DNA from: Amycolatopsis xylanica
GTDB taxonomy: Bacteria; Actinomycetota; Actinomycetes; Mycobacteriales; Pseudonocardiaceae
NCBI RefSeq assembly: GCF_900107045.1
Contig: NZ_FNON01000015.1
Location: 62,001-126,000, forward strand
DNA length: 64,000 nt
Direction: 5' to 3'
Shown: piece by piece, positions 1 through 8,199 of the stretch
Position numbering within the stretch: the stretch's first letter is position 1
How the letters are laid out: each line of letters opens with the position of its first letter
Notes under the pieces: generated by a model
Databases searched by the model: none
Told to the model about the DNA's origin: nothing
The model's input: only the letters and a program-made list of their open reading frames with translations
Made by a program: the position numbers and the translations under genes

Positions 1-1145
1 CCCGGCCCGAAGCCGCCACCGCGACCGGTCTTCGAGTTGTACTCGTTGTCACCACCAGGGCCGAAGCTGCCGCCACCCATCATGGGCGGTGCCATCGGCA
101 TCATGTTCTGGTTCTGGTTCGGATTGGGCCCGGGGTTCGGGTTCTGCGTCGGCGGCACGAACGACGAAGCCGAGGTCGCACCGGCCACCTGCCCGGCCCC
201 GGTCGTCGCGCCAGGTCCGTGCACAGGCGGCGGAGCGCTCGGCGTCGCACCAGGCGTGTAGCTGCTGCCGGTGTTCCCCGAGTTGCCAGTGTTGAAGCCA
301 GAGCTGGAGCTGCTGTCGCCGGACCGCCCGGTGTCCTTGCCCGTGTCCCCGCTGGTGCCGGTCCCCTCACCGAACTTCGGCGGCTCCGCGAACGCGGGCT
401 GCTTCGACGCGGACTGGTACAGCTCGTTGTCGTACTTCGACATGACGCCGGCGGCCTCTTCGTGGGCCGCTTGGCTGTCCTTCTGCTTCTGGATGGACTT
501 GTCGATGTTCTCGCCCATGTTGAACGGGTTCGAGGTCACCCAGTCCTTGAACTCGTCGTTCCAGTTGAACGGGATCGGGTTGGGCATCTGGTTCTTGGCG
601 TTGGACGCCGCCGTGCCCTGGTCGTACAGGGTTTCCGAGGCGAGCTTCGCGTTCTGGGAGTTCGCGTCGGACCACTTGGCGAGGCTCGTGAAATACCCGT
701 GCGCCGAGTCCGCCGATGAGCCTTCCCATTCACCCTTTGAGGCGTTGACCGCTTGGGTCATGGTCTTCGAGAAATCCTCGAAAGCCTTGTGGACCTGGTG
801 ATAAGCGGTCGAGACGTTGGACACCTGCTCGACGTCGAGATTGCTGTCGAGAAACGCCTTCAGCTGGGTGTGGTCATTGCCGCGGTAGTTCGCGTCCGAC
901 GGCTGGAGACCTTGGACATACTGGACGTCATGGCCGGTGGTCGCCGCCCTTTCGTTGGCGTCACCTACTGCCTGAGACTGCTTCCTCGCGGCAGCGTTGG
1001 CCTTGATCTGCGCGATGATGTCGAACATCCAGCTGTCTTCGGCGACACCCTCGGCCGCCTTCCGCTGCAAGTAGGCGTCGCGCTCGGCAGGCGCCATGTC
1101 GGCGACTTCCTGCTGGGTCTTCTCCGGCGTCCGTTGCGTGGTCAT
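1..1145 (-). CDS. WXG/PPE-like ESX substrate, partial (3' end cut by window)
   Basis: The reading frame opens with ATG at 1145 and runs off the left edge without a stop, so the C-terminus is missing. The first ~190 residues are charged, helix-rich sequence with a W-E-G turn (GEWEGSSAD, near residue 140) of the kind found in WXG100/PPE-like proteins of type VII secretion. After residue ~240 the chain becomes low-complexity Gly/Ser/Thr, then Pro/Asn/Met (repeated NPNPGPNQN-like stretches), which suggests an extended surface or secreted tail. It is the last gene of the minus-strand run with a DUF3558 lipoprotein, a small helical protein and an EspG-family protein, so it is probably the EspG client. 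Substrate status is inferred from context; enzymatic activity is not apparent. Confidence 0.75.
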   Translation of the reverse strand, partial: MTTQRTPEKTQQEVADMAPAERDAYLQRKAAEGVAEDSWMFDIIAQIKANAAARKQSQAVGDANERAATTGHDVQYVQGLQPSDANYRGNDHTQLKAFLDSNLDVEQVSNVSTAYHQVHKAFEDFSKTMTQAVNASKGEWEGSSADSAHGYFTSLAKWSDANSQNAKLASETLYDQGTAASNAKNQMPNPIPFNWNDEFKDWVTSNPFNMGENIDKSIQKQKDSQAAHEEAAGVMSKYDNELYQSASKQPAFAEPPKFGEGTGTSGDTGKDTGRSGDSSSSSGFNTGNSGNTGSSYTPGATPSAPPPVHGPGATTGAGQVAGATSASSFVPPTQNPNPGPNPNQNQNMMPMAPPMMGGGSFGPGGDNEYNSKTGRGGGFGP

Positions 1146-1154
1146 CTGAGCCCC

Positions 1155-1718
1155 CTAGGCCTTCGGCAACTTCGGTTCGACGATGTTCGCGGCCTTATCA
1201 GCGACCTTGCAGGACTGCTGCGGGTCCGAACCGGTGATGACCACGTCGACCCTGGAGTGCGCGGTCACTTCAAGCGCGATCACGCAATGCGGGCCAGGGT
1301 CCGGGATCAGCAGCGCCTTGCGGCCGTTGAAACTGCCTTCGGTCTTGCCTGCCCCTTGGTCGTTCGCGTCGGCCAGTCCCTGCTTGTCACGAACAGCCAC
1401 GCCGATGGCCAGCCCTTGGTCGCCCGACGCCGGTGGCCTGAACAGATTGCAGACGCGCGCGCCAGGTTTCGTGTCCGGCGTCGGGCTCCCGAACGTGCCG
1501 AACTCGGTGAAGGCGGCAGGGTCCAGCAACGAGCACGGGTCGAGCGAGGAAATCGGCGAGTCACTGCCGGCAGTCCCGCTCGGGCTGGCAGACGGACTCA
1601 CTGCGGTGGCCGGGGCACCCGGCGACGGCTGGGCCGTACCCGGCTCTTTTGTCGAGCAGCCCGCGATAGACAACAGTGCTACACCGGCGACCACGATCAT
1701 GCGCATGCAGAGAGTCAC
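1155..1718 (-). CDS. DUF3558-family lipoprotein
   Basis: 187-residue predicted lipoprotein. A hydrophobic signal segment ends in a lipobox (LLSIAGC), followed by a Pro/Ser/Thr-rich linker and a compact domain whose two further cysteines sit in DPCSLL and ARVCNLF, the typical DUF3558 arrangement. The start may be an internal Met a few residues downstream (MRMIVVAG). DUF3558 proteins are abundant in Pseudonocardiaceae and often lie between EspG and PPE-like genes, as here (9 bp before the PPE-like gene). It would be anchored on the outer face of the membrane. Function unknown; a role in assembly or release of the ESX substrate is inferred only from position. Confidence 0.8.
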   Translation of the reverse strand: MTLCMRMIVVAGVALLSIAGCSTKEPGTAQPSPGAPATAVSPSASPSGTAGSDSPISSLDPCSLLDPAAFTEFGTFGSPTPDTKPGARVCNLFRPPASGDQGLAIGVAVRDKQGLADANDQGAGKTEGSFNGRKALLIPDPGPHCVIALEVTAHSRVDVVITGSDPQQSCKVADKAANIVEPKLPKA

Positions 1719-1724
1719 AATTCC

Positions 1725-2189
1725 TCAGGTTTGAATCGTCTTGATCGAGTCGGCCACCGCGTGCTCATTTGCCTTGTACTTTCCGGATGCCCGGTCCAAG
1801 GCTTCCGTCGCAAGTTCGAGCACGGTCTTGAACTGGTCGAGCACGGCGCCGGCCGAGTTGACGTCGTCGGCAGCGCCTTTTTGATCGTGCTGAGCCACTG
1901 TGTGGCCATAGGGATGGCTGCCCAGTCTCGGAGCCTGCTTCAAGAAAGTGGTCCCTTGGGAAAGCTGCAGCAGGTCCATCTGCATCTGGGCGATCGCTTC
2001 GCGGAGCGGCTTGACGCCTTCCTCGCTGATCTTGAAGCCGCCCGACTTCGCGGCGTCGACAAGCTTGGCCGCCTCGGCTTTGGCTTGTTCGACGGCCTTG
2101 GCGCTGACGCCGCCGGTGCTGACCAGCCCGACCATGCTGCCGAAATCGGTACCGCCCTGCCCCGGATCAGGTACGAAACTCATCGTCAC
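1725..2189 (-). CDS. Small helical ESX-associated protein
   Basis: 154-residue soluble, alanine- and lysine-rich protein predicted to be almost all helix, with no signal peptide or membrane segment. It lies between the EspG gene and the DUF3558 lipoprotein gene, the place usually taken by the small helical partner (PE-like or ESX-A-like) of the PPE-like substrate. No WXG motif is seen. Two starts are possible: GTG at 2189 or ATG at 2183, the latter with GGGG five bases upstream. It may form a helical bundle with the truncated WXG/PPE-like protein. No enzyme motif is visible, and the family assignment rests on context. Confidence 0.65.
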   Translation of the reverse strand: MTMSFVPDPGQGGTDFGSMVGLVSTGGVSAKAVEQAKAEAAKLVDAAKSGGFKISEEGVKPLREAIAQMQMDLLQLSQGTTFLKQAPRLGSHPYGHTVAQHDQKGAADDVNSAGAVLDQFKTVLELATEALDRASGKYKANEHAVADSIKTIQT

Positions 2190-2296
2190 CCCACGTCATT
2201 GCCCTGTGCACGGTTGCCGGGAAGTCTACTAGCCCGGCACCGCGCGCGATCACCGTTTGATCAGACGTACCCGAAGACACACCGGTTCCAAACGGC

Positions 2297-3100
2297 CTAC
2301 AAATAGCCTTCGAGCTGCGAATACAGCTGCTGGGCGACCCGTGCGTTGTCCGCGGGCGCGTACGTCAGCCAGCGCTGGCCGTCGGCCGCATCGCGGGAGG
2401 TCATCATGTAGCGGCCCGCCTCGGTGTCGAACCAGACCAGGGGGCTCAGGTCGACCGGGCGGTTGTCGCGGCCGCGGACCCCGACTGTGAACTGGCCGAC
2501 GCGGAGCTTGGGCTTCTCGAAGATGCGCTCGACCATGCGGACCTGGCTGGTCGACTGGGATCTGGGGCCGGTCACGCCCGCGAAGGCGTCGTAGCCGTCG
2601 TCGCGGCGGGGGCGGGGGGCCGGGCGGGCGATGGTGACCGATTGGCCTGCCGCGGCCGGGGTGAGGGGCAGGAGGTCGACGATCGAGGGGACGATGGCCG
2701 TGGGGCGGGTCTCCTCGAAGACCAGGAGGTTCTCGTCCTGGCGGACGACCACCGCGTACTGGCCGTTGGAGGCGACGCGGGCGAACAGTGCTTTGTCGCC
2801 GTCGAGTTTGGCGGCGGCGGAAATCGAAATCGGTGAGTTCACGAAGGTGGACAGGGCGATCTCGATGTCGCCGTCAAGCCTGCCGTTGCGCATGAGGCCG
2901 CGGCCTTCGAGGTCGCGGAAGACCGCGCCGCGGACCTGTCCGCGCTGGGTGAACGTGGTGCCGATGTGCGGCAATTGGAACGGGACGGGCGCGCGCCCGT
3001 ATTTGGTGTACTCGAGCAGAATGTCCACGGCTGCCAAAGACAGCGAGAACGTGTACGACATCGACCAGGCCCCCTGGGGTTTCATCAGCTCGAAAAACAC
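2297..3100 (-). CDS. EspG-family ESX chaperone
   Basis: Cytosolic EspG-like protein (267 aa from the chosen start). EspG proteins bind the PPE partner of PE/PPE-type substrates and hand it to the ESX machinery. Features consistent with the family are the N-terminal LSLAAVDILLEYTKYGRAPVPF segment, alternating beta strands and helices, and a closing segment with RWLTYAPADNARVAQQL. The open frame extends to 3136, but GTG at 3100 is preferred because GGTGG lies six bases upstream and family members begin close to this FFELMKPQ sequence. It is first in the minus-strand ESX operon, with a 107-bp gap before the next gene. Confidence 0.8.
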   Translation of the reverse strand: MFFELMKPQGAWSMSYTFSLSLAAVDILLEYTKYGRAPVPFQLPHIGTTFTQRGQVRGAVFRDLEGRGLMRNGRLDGDIEIALSTFVNSPISISAAAKLDGDKALFARVASNGQYAVVVRQDENLLVFEETRPTAIVPSIVDLLPLTPAAAGQSVTIARPAPRPRRDDGYDAFAGVTGPRSQSTSQVRMVERIFEKPKLRVGQFTVGVRGRDNRPVDLSPLVWFDTEAGRYMMTSRDAADGQRWLTYAPADNARVAQQLYSQLEGYL

Positions 3101-3201
3101 GGTAGTCCACCCGCCGTGACGACCGCAGGCTGCCACCGGATCCGCTCAGCCGGTAGCGAACCGAGTTGCCGCCACCCGGCCCACGCTGGTCCGATGGACC
3201 C

Positions 3202-3441
3202 ATGGCTGATCAAAAACCCGCTCTCGTGCTGCACCTCGCCACCGGCGGGGAACCGCTGATGTTCGCGCTTCCGATCGACTCGTCCGACAAGCTCGGCGAA
3301 AAGCTGAGCGAACTGGTCAAGGCCGGTGGTGTCGAATCCGTGGTGACCAAGGACAACTCGACCGTCACCATCAATTTCGCCCATGTCGCCGTCGCCTACG
3401 TCGACGACCTCAACCGGAAGAAGGTCTTCGGGCTGAACTAA
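3202..3441 (+). CDS. Small conserved-looking protein, unknown
   Basis: 79-residue soluble protein starting at ATG 3202; the upstream extension of the frame to 3166 has no ribosome-binding site. Sequence alternates short beta strands (PALVLHLA, PLMFALPI, VTINFAHVAVAYV) with one helix (SDKLGEKLSELV), suggesting a small alpha/beta fold. It is divergent from the EspG gene and convergent with glfT2, separated from the latter by a strong hairpin. I do not recognise a family with certainty. The clean stop-terminator arrangement supports it being a real gene. Confidence 0.6.
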   Translation: MADQKPALVLHLATGGEPLMFALPIDSSDKLGEKLSELVKAGGVESVVTKDNSTVTINFAHVAVAYVDDLNRKKVFGLN

Positions 3442-3447
3442 CGCGAA

Positions 3448-3476
3448 GGCCCCCTCCGCGCGAAGCGAAGGGGGCC
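3448..3476. terminator. Hairpin terminator between convergent genes
   Basis: GGCCCCCT (3448-3455) pairs with AGGGGGCC (3469-3476) across a 13-base loop, directly between the stops of the small + gene and glfT2 on the - strand. A GC-rich hairpin without a T tract; likely bidirectional. Confidence 0.7.
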
Positions 3477-3490
3477 CTCAAGCAAGACCG

Positions 3491-5422
3491 TCAGAGCTCG
3501 TAGAGCCGCTTCCAGTTCTCACGCGACGTCAGTTCCGGCGTCGCGCGCTTGTACTGCTCCTTGACCGCGGTGCCTTCCTTGCGGAGGCGGTTGATGACCC
3601 TGGCCGCGCGCTTGGCCAGTGTGAACATCTTCTCGCGGTCGTACTTGCGGACGCGCACACCCTCCTGCGAGGCGTCGGTGACGACCACGGTCTCGAACAG
3701 CGAGATGTGCCACCAGTTGGCCTCGTCGGTCGGCACGGCGCCGAGCGCGTGGCGGTGACGGCCGAGTATCCGGTCGAGGACGCGCTTGAGCAGGATCACG
3801 CGCTGCAGCGACGGCCGCGGCGCGCTGTTGAGGATGCCGATGTCGTTGGACGCTATGCCGGGGACGTCGGTCGCGTTGTAGCGCTTGGTCTCCGGGTAGT
3901 CGTCGCGGATCCGGCGGATCTCCTTCATCGCGGCGACGCCGCCGTCACGCAGGATCTCGGGGCCCTCGAGGAAGTCCTCGACGGCCTTGATCAGCGTGGC
4001 GGTGAGTCCGTACTGCATGCCCAGCAGGTACCGGACGACCTGCGCGGCGAGCACGCGGGCGACCAGGTTCGTGTTGAACGGGCTGTGCAGCGCCGCGGTG
4101 ATGATCGAGTTGCGCAGGTTGAAGTACCGGTGCCACTCGTCCCAGTCCTTCCAGTGGAAGTCGGCGTGCCAGACGCCGGCGCCGGGGAGGGTGACCGTCG
4201 GGAAGCCGGCGCCGCGGGCGCGGTAGCTGTACTCGGCGTCGTCCCACTGGAAGAAGAACGGCATCGGGTAGCCGATGGCCTTGACGATCTCGTACGGGAT
4301 CAGGCAGCTCCACCAGCCGTTGTAGCCGGCGTCGAGGCGACGCTCCTGGCGGTTCGGCTTGAGGGTCTCCTCGTCGATGCCGAGCAGGTCGGCGGTCGAG
4401 AGGCTGTGCTCGACCGGCTTGCCGGGCTCCAGCGTGTTCAGGTTGGCGTACTCGGCGCCGACGTGCAGCTGGTTCGGGTGCAGCAGGTTCAGCATCTGGC
4501 CGCCGACGATGACCGGGTCGACCGTGCGGTTGGAGAACGCGGTCATCCGGATCACCAGGTCCGGCTCGAGCAGCACGTCGTCGTCCATGAACAGGACGTT
4601 CGCGTGCTCGGTGGCGGTGTGCCCGGCGACCTCGTAGAGGCCGCGGGTGAAGCCGCCCGCGCCGCCCAGGTTCGGCTGGGTGATGTAGTGCAGCTTGGCG
4701 CCGAGGTCCTTGGCGACCTGCTCGAAGCCGTCACGCGAGTCGACGCGGTCGGTGCCCTGGTCGGCGACGTAGATCGCGTCGAGGGTGTCGAGCGAGGAGA
4801 TGTCACCGGCGAGCGCCTGCAGGTTCTTGAGGCAGTCGTCGGCACGGTTCATCGTGCAGATGGTGACCGCGGTCGGGCGGATCTTCTCCGGCGACTCGAC
4901 GGTCCAGCGGACCTGCTCGACCTTCAGCGTCTGCCCGGCCTCGGTCTCGAGGTCGAGCCAGAGCGCGCCGCCGTCGTAGAACTTGTCCAGCTTCGCGGTC
5001 AGGGTGAACTTGGTCGCCGAAGCGCCCTTGACGATCTCGGCCGCGACGACGCGGGCGTCGCCTTCGACGTCGGAGGCGCCGACCGTGAGGGTGCCGTCAC
5101 CGGTGACGACTGCCTCGACGGTGACCTCCTTCACGTGCGTCCAGCGCTGCCAGTAGCTGGCCGGGAAGCGGCCGAAGTACGTGTTGCCGGTGACCTTGGT
5201 CCCCGGCTCGAGGGTGATCTCGGCCCGCTCGCGCGCGACCGAACCGAACTCCAGCTCGGAGTACAGGTCCTTGCTGACGATGGGGGCTGGGCCGGCGTAG
5301 AGACCGCGCTGGGCGGTGAGCCGCCCCGTCGCGATGTGCTCGGCGAAGGTCGTTTCCGCGTGACCGTTCGGGGCCGGTTTCACCGCGGCCTGTCCGGTTG
5401 CGGCTGCTGCTTTACCGGGCAT
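3491..5422 (-). CDS. glfT2: Galactofuranosyltransferase GlfT2
   Basis: 643-residue GT2-family enzyme that polymerises the galactan of arabinogalactan from UDP-galactofuranose, with alternating beta(1-5)/beta(1-6) linkages, on the cytoplasmic face of the membrane. An N-terminal beta-sandwich (to ~180) precedes a GT-A domain starting at TAVTICTMNRADD. The metal-binding DxD is FMDDDV, the acceptor-side acidic pair is in FFQWDDAEYSYRA, and the conserved histidine region is WHADFHWKDWDEWHRYF. A helical C-terminus follows. Length matches mycobacterial GlfT2. Start ATG 5422 is preceded by a GAGG-type site; only 6 bp separate it from the upstream gtrA-like gene, so the two are co-transcribed. Confidence 0.96.
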   Translation of the reverse strand: MPGKAAAATGQAAVKPAPNGHAETTFAEHIATGRLTAQRGLYAGPAPIVSKDLYSELEFGSVARERAEITLEPGTKVTGNTYFGRFPASYWQRWTHVKEVTVEAVVTGDGTLTVGASDVEGDARVVAAEIVKGASATKFTLTAKLDKFYDGGALWLDLETEAGQTLKVEQVRWTVESPEKIRPTAVTICTMNRADDCLKNLQALAGDISSLDTLDAIYVADQGTDRVDSRDGFEQVAKDLGAKLHYITQPNLGGAGGFTRGLYEVAGHTATEHANVLFMDDDVLLEPDLVIRMTAFSNRTVDPVIVGGQMLNLLHPNQLHVGAEYANLNTLEPGKPVEHSLSTADLLGIDEETLKPNRQERRLDAGYNGWWSCLIPYEIVKAIGYPMPFFFQWDDAEYSYRARGAGFPTVTLPGAGVWHADFHWKDWDEWHRYFNLRNSIITAALHSPFNTNLVARVLAAQVVRYLLGMQYGLTATLIKAVEDFLEGPEILRDGGVAAMKEIRRIRDDYPETKRYNATDVPGIASNDIGILNSAPRPSLQRVILLKRVLDRILGRHRHALGAVPTDEANWWHISLFETVVVTDASQEGVRVRKYDREKMFTLAKRAARVINRLRKEGTAVKEQYKRATPELTSRENWKRLYEL

Positions 5423-5428
5423 AGATCC

Positions 5429-5893
5429 TCAGTTCTCCTCTGTTTTTTCACGAAAGACGACCCACTTGAGCATGACGAAATTGATCACGGTCGCGGTTGC
5501 CTGCGACACCACCCAGCCCAGTGTGGTCTTCCACACGGACTCGGGCAGCAGGTGCAGCATCCAGCGGTTCATGCCCACCGCGACGAAGAAAGTCACCGTG
5601 TAGAGCGCGATGAAGCCACCGATCTGACCGGCGCCGCCCTGGCGGCCGCCGGCGAAGGTGAACTTGCGGTTGAGGAAGAACGCGGTCGTGGTGCCCGCGA
5701 CGAAACTGATCGCCCGCGCGACGTCCACCCACGGCGTCGCGTCCATCCCCAGCGCACGCAGACCTTGGTAAACACCGAAGTCGACGAGCGCGCAGAAACC
5801 ACCGATGAGGCCGAAGCGGATGAGCTGCCCGAGCAGCCCAGGACCCGACGGCTTGGCGGCCGTCGCGTTCGCATGGGGGTCGGTCGCCACCAC
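5429..5893 (-). CDS. GtrA-family membrane protein
   Basis: 154-residue protein with four predicted membrane helices and the GtrA-family landmark FFLNRKFTF between helices two and three. GtrA-like proteins assist transfer of polyprenyl-linked sugars across the membrane; the mycobacterial homologue Rv3789 sits beside dprE1 and is linked to arabinan precursor handling. Start GTG 5893 has AGGT upstream. The gene is upstream of glfT2 (6-bp gap) and divergent from dprE1 (91 bp between starts), so it probably acts on decaprenyl-phosphoarabinose or a related carrier lipid. Substrate is inferred. Confidence 0.9.
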   Translation of the reverse strand: MVATDPHANATAAKPSGPGLLGQLIRFGLIGGFCALVDFGVYQGLRALGMDATPWVDVARAISFVAGTTTAFFLNRKFTFAGGRQGGAGQIGGFIALYTVTFFVAVGMNRWMLHLLPESVWKTTLGWVVSQATATVINFVMLKWVVFREKTEEN

Positions 5894-5983
5894 TGCACTA
5901 CCTCATTACCGGGGTTGATTGATAGGGGAAGTGTAGAAGCGGTCACCTAAGAGGAACATTCCGGGCGTGGTTACCCTGGTCGA

Positions 5984-7354
5984 GTGACCGATGGACCCTA
6001 TATCGAACGGCGCACACTAACCGGCTGGGCACGCACGGCTCCCACGATCGCGGACGTGCTGAGCACGCCTGACGTGGAGGTCATCGCCCGCGCGGTGGCC
6101 CAGGCCGGTCCGCGAGGAGTCATCGCGCGCGGCCTCGGCCGGTCCTACGGCGACCCGGCGCAGAACGCGGGCGGCTTGGTGGTCGACATGACCCCGCTGT
6201 CCAGAATCCACTCGATCGACCCCGACAGCGCGGTCGTCGACGTCGACGCCGGGGTGAGCCTCGACCAGCTGATGCGCGAGGCGCTGCCGTTCGGGCTGTG
6301 GGTCCCGGTACTGCCGGGAACACGCCAGGTGACCATCGGTGGCGCGATCGCCTCGGACATCCACGGCAAGAACCACCACTCGGCTGGCAGCTTCGGCAAC
6401 CACGTCGTCTCGATGGACCTGCTGCTCGCCGACGGGACCGTGCACACCCTCACGCCGGAGGGCCCCGAGTCGGACCTGTTCTGGGCGACCGTCGGCGGCA
6501 ACGGCCTGACCGGCATCATCCTGCGCGCCAAGGTCGCGATGACGAAGACCGAAACCGCGTACTTCCTCGCCGACAACGACCGCACCGAGAACCTCGACGA
6601 GACGATCGAGCTGTTCGCCAACGGCTCGGACGACAACTACGACTACTCGTCGGCTTGGTTCGACTCGATCTCGACCGGGCCGAAGCTGGGCCGCGCCGCG
6701 TTCGGCCGAGGCTCGCTGGCCAAGCTCGACGAGCTGCCGCCGAAGCTGCGGGCCGACCCGCTCAAGTTCGACGCGCCGCAGCTGGCGACGCTGCCGGACA
6801 TCTTCCCGAACGGGCTGGCGAACAAGCTGACCTTCAGCGCGATCGGCGAGCTGTACTACCGCAAGACGCCTAAGCAGGCGCACGGCGTGATCCAGAACCT
6901 GACCGCGTTCTACCACCCGCTCGACCTCTTCGGGGAGTGGAACCGCGCGTACGGGTCGAAGGGGTTCGTGCAGTACCAGTTCATCGTGCCGTTCGCGGCC
7001 GAGGACGAGTTCCGCCGGATCGTGCGCCGGATCGCCGAGTCCGGGCACGTGTCGTTCCTCAACGTGTTCAAGCGCTTCGGCGAGGGCAATCGCGCGCCGC
7101 TGTCGTTCCCGATGCCGGGCTGGAACATCTGCGTAGACTTCCCGGTCAAGCGCGGGCTCGGCTCGTTCCTGCTGGAGCTCGACGCGCGCGTGCTGGAGAT
7201 GGGCGGCAGGCAGTACACGGCGAAGGACTCGCGGCTGCCTGCCGAGACCTTCCACAAGATGTACCCGCGCCTCGAAGAGTGGCGCAAGATCCGCAATTCC
7301 GTCGACCCCGATGGCGTTTTCGCCTCGGACATGAGCCGGAGGCTCGAACTGTGA
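5984..7354 (+). CDS. dprE1: Decaprenylphosphoryl-beta-D-ribose oxidase DprE1
   Basis: FAD-dependent oxidase that oxidises the C2 hydroxyl of decaprenylphosphoryl-ribose, the first half of the epimerisation giving decaprenylphosphoryl-arabinose. The PP-loop is seen in GVIARGLGRSYGDPAQNAGG, followed by the GGAIASDIHGKNHH segment that packs on FAD. The cysteine targeted by benzothiazinone inhibitors is present in GWNICVDFP (Cys383 here; Cys387 in M. tuberculosis). Length 456 aa is standard. GTG start at 5984 has no clear ribosome-binding site, so a short or absent leader is possible. Its stop overlaps the dprE2 start by four bases. Confidence 0.97.
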   Translation: MTDGPYIERRTLTGWARTAPTIADVLSTPDVEVIARAVAQAGPRGVIARGLGRSYGDPAQNAGGLVVDMTPLSRIHSIDPDSAVVDVDAGVSLDQLMREALPFGLWVPVLPGTRQVTIGGAIASDIHGKNHHSAGSFGNHVVSMDLLLADGTVHTLTPEGPESDLFWATVGGNGLTGIILRAKVAMTKTETAYFLADNDRTENLDETIELFANGSDDNYDYSSAWFDSISTGPKLGRAAFGRGSLAKLDELPPKLRADPLKFDAPQLATLPDIFPNGLANKLTFSAIGELYYRKTPKQAHGVIQNLTAFYHPLDLFGEWNRAYGSKGFVQYQFIVPFAAEDEFRRIVRRIAESGHVSFLNVFKRFGEGNRAPLSFPMPGWNICVDFPVKRGLGSFLLELDARVLEMGGRQYTAKDSRLPAETFHKMYPRLEEWRKIRNSVDPDGVFASDMSRRLEL

Positions 7355-8106
7355 TTGACGCTGTCGGTAACCCCCAGTCGCTGCTGCTGCTCGGCGGCAC
7401 CTCGGACATCGCGCTGGCGATCGCCGAGCAGTACCTCACCGAGCGCCCGCTGCGGGTCGTGCTGGCCGCGCGCCCGTCGGCCAGGCTCGAAGCCGCGGCA
7501 CAGCGGCTGAAGGACAAGGGCGCCGAAGTGTCCACTGTGGACTTCGATGCCAAGGACACCGCTTCGCACCCCGCCGTGCTGGACAAGGCGTTCGAGGGTG
7601 GCGACATCGACATCACGGTGGTCGCGTTCGGGCTGCTCGGCGACCCCGAAGAGGTATGGCAGGACCACGCGAAGGCCGTCGAGCTGGCGACCGTGAACTA
7701 CACCGCGGCCGTCTCGGTCGGTGTCGCGCTGGCGGCCAAGCTGAAGACGCAGGGCCACGGCAAGGTGATCGCGCTGTCGTCGGTCGCCGGTGAGCGCGTG
7801 CGGCGGTCGAACTTCGTCTACGGCTCGACCAAGGCCGGGTTCGACGGCTTCTACCTGGGCCTCGGCGAGGCGCTGGCGCCGTCGGGCGTGCGGGTCACGG
7901 TCGTACGGCCCGGGCACGTGAAGACCAAGATGACCGAGGGTCTCAAGGAGGCCCCGCTCGCGCAGACCGCCGAGCAGGTCGCGGAGATCGCCGTCTCGGC
8001 CGCCCGCGCGGGCAAGGAGCTCGTCTGGGCTCCCGGCGCCTTCCGCCTGGTCATGTCGGTCCTGCGGCACGTCCCGCGCCCGATCTTCCGCAAGCTCCCG
8101 TTCTAG
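7351..8106 (+). CDS. dprE2: Decaprenylphosphoryl-2-keto-arabinose reductase DprE2
   Basis: 251-residue short-chain dehydrogenase that reduces the 2-keto intermediate made by DprE1, using NADH. The cofactor glycine motif is LLLLGGTSDIA, the catalytic Ser region is ALSSVAG, and the Tyr/Lys pair is YGSTKAG. The frame is open far upstream, but GTG at 7351 is chosen because it overlaps the dprE1 stop in a GTGA arrangement and leaves the family-typical N-terminus. Translationally coupled to dprE1. A long inverted-repeat element begins on the base after its stop. Confidence 0.96.
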   Translation: MIDAVGNPQSLLLLGGTSDIALAIAEQYLTERPLRVVLAARPSARLEAAAQRLKDKGAEVSTVDFDAKDTASHPAVLDKAFEGGDIDITVVAFGLLGDPEEVWQDHAKAVELATVNYTAAVSVGVALAAKLKTQGHGKVIALSSVAGERVRRSNFVYGSTKAGFDGFYLGLGEALAPSGVRVTVVRPGHVKTKMTEGLKEAPLAQTAEQVAEIAVSAARAGKELVWAPGAFRLVMSVLRHVPRPIFRKLPF

Positions 8107-8199
8107 AAAAAAATCCCAATGTGGCATTGGTCAGTTTTCGACCAGCCAATGTGGCTTTCGTCAGCTCGAAGCTGACGAAAGCCACATTGGGATTTTTTT
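8107..8199. repeat. Intergenic inverted-repeat element, copy 1 (bidirectional terminator)
   Basis: Fills the space between the dprE2 stop and the stop of the convergent gene. Outer arms of seven A plus TCCCAATGTGGC (8107-8125) and the exact complement ending in seven T (8181-8199) enclose an inner hairpin with 21-bp perfect arms (8146-8166 and 8170-8190, core CCAATGTGGCTTTCGTCAG). The A/T runs make it a rho-independent terminator in both directions. A second copy in reverse orientation is at 18651-18750. Confidence 0.85.

Noticed and set aside
753..2306. Long open frame of 517 codons on the + strand
   Set aside because: It is antisense to three good minus-strand ESX genes, Arg/Val/Gly-rich with no domain, as expected from a shadow frame in high-GC DNA.
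3707..5950. 747-codon + strand frame opposite glfT2
   Set aside because: Shadow of glfT2 and gtrA; composition is Arg/Asp/Val-rich and no start signal or motif is present.
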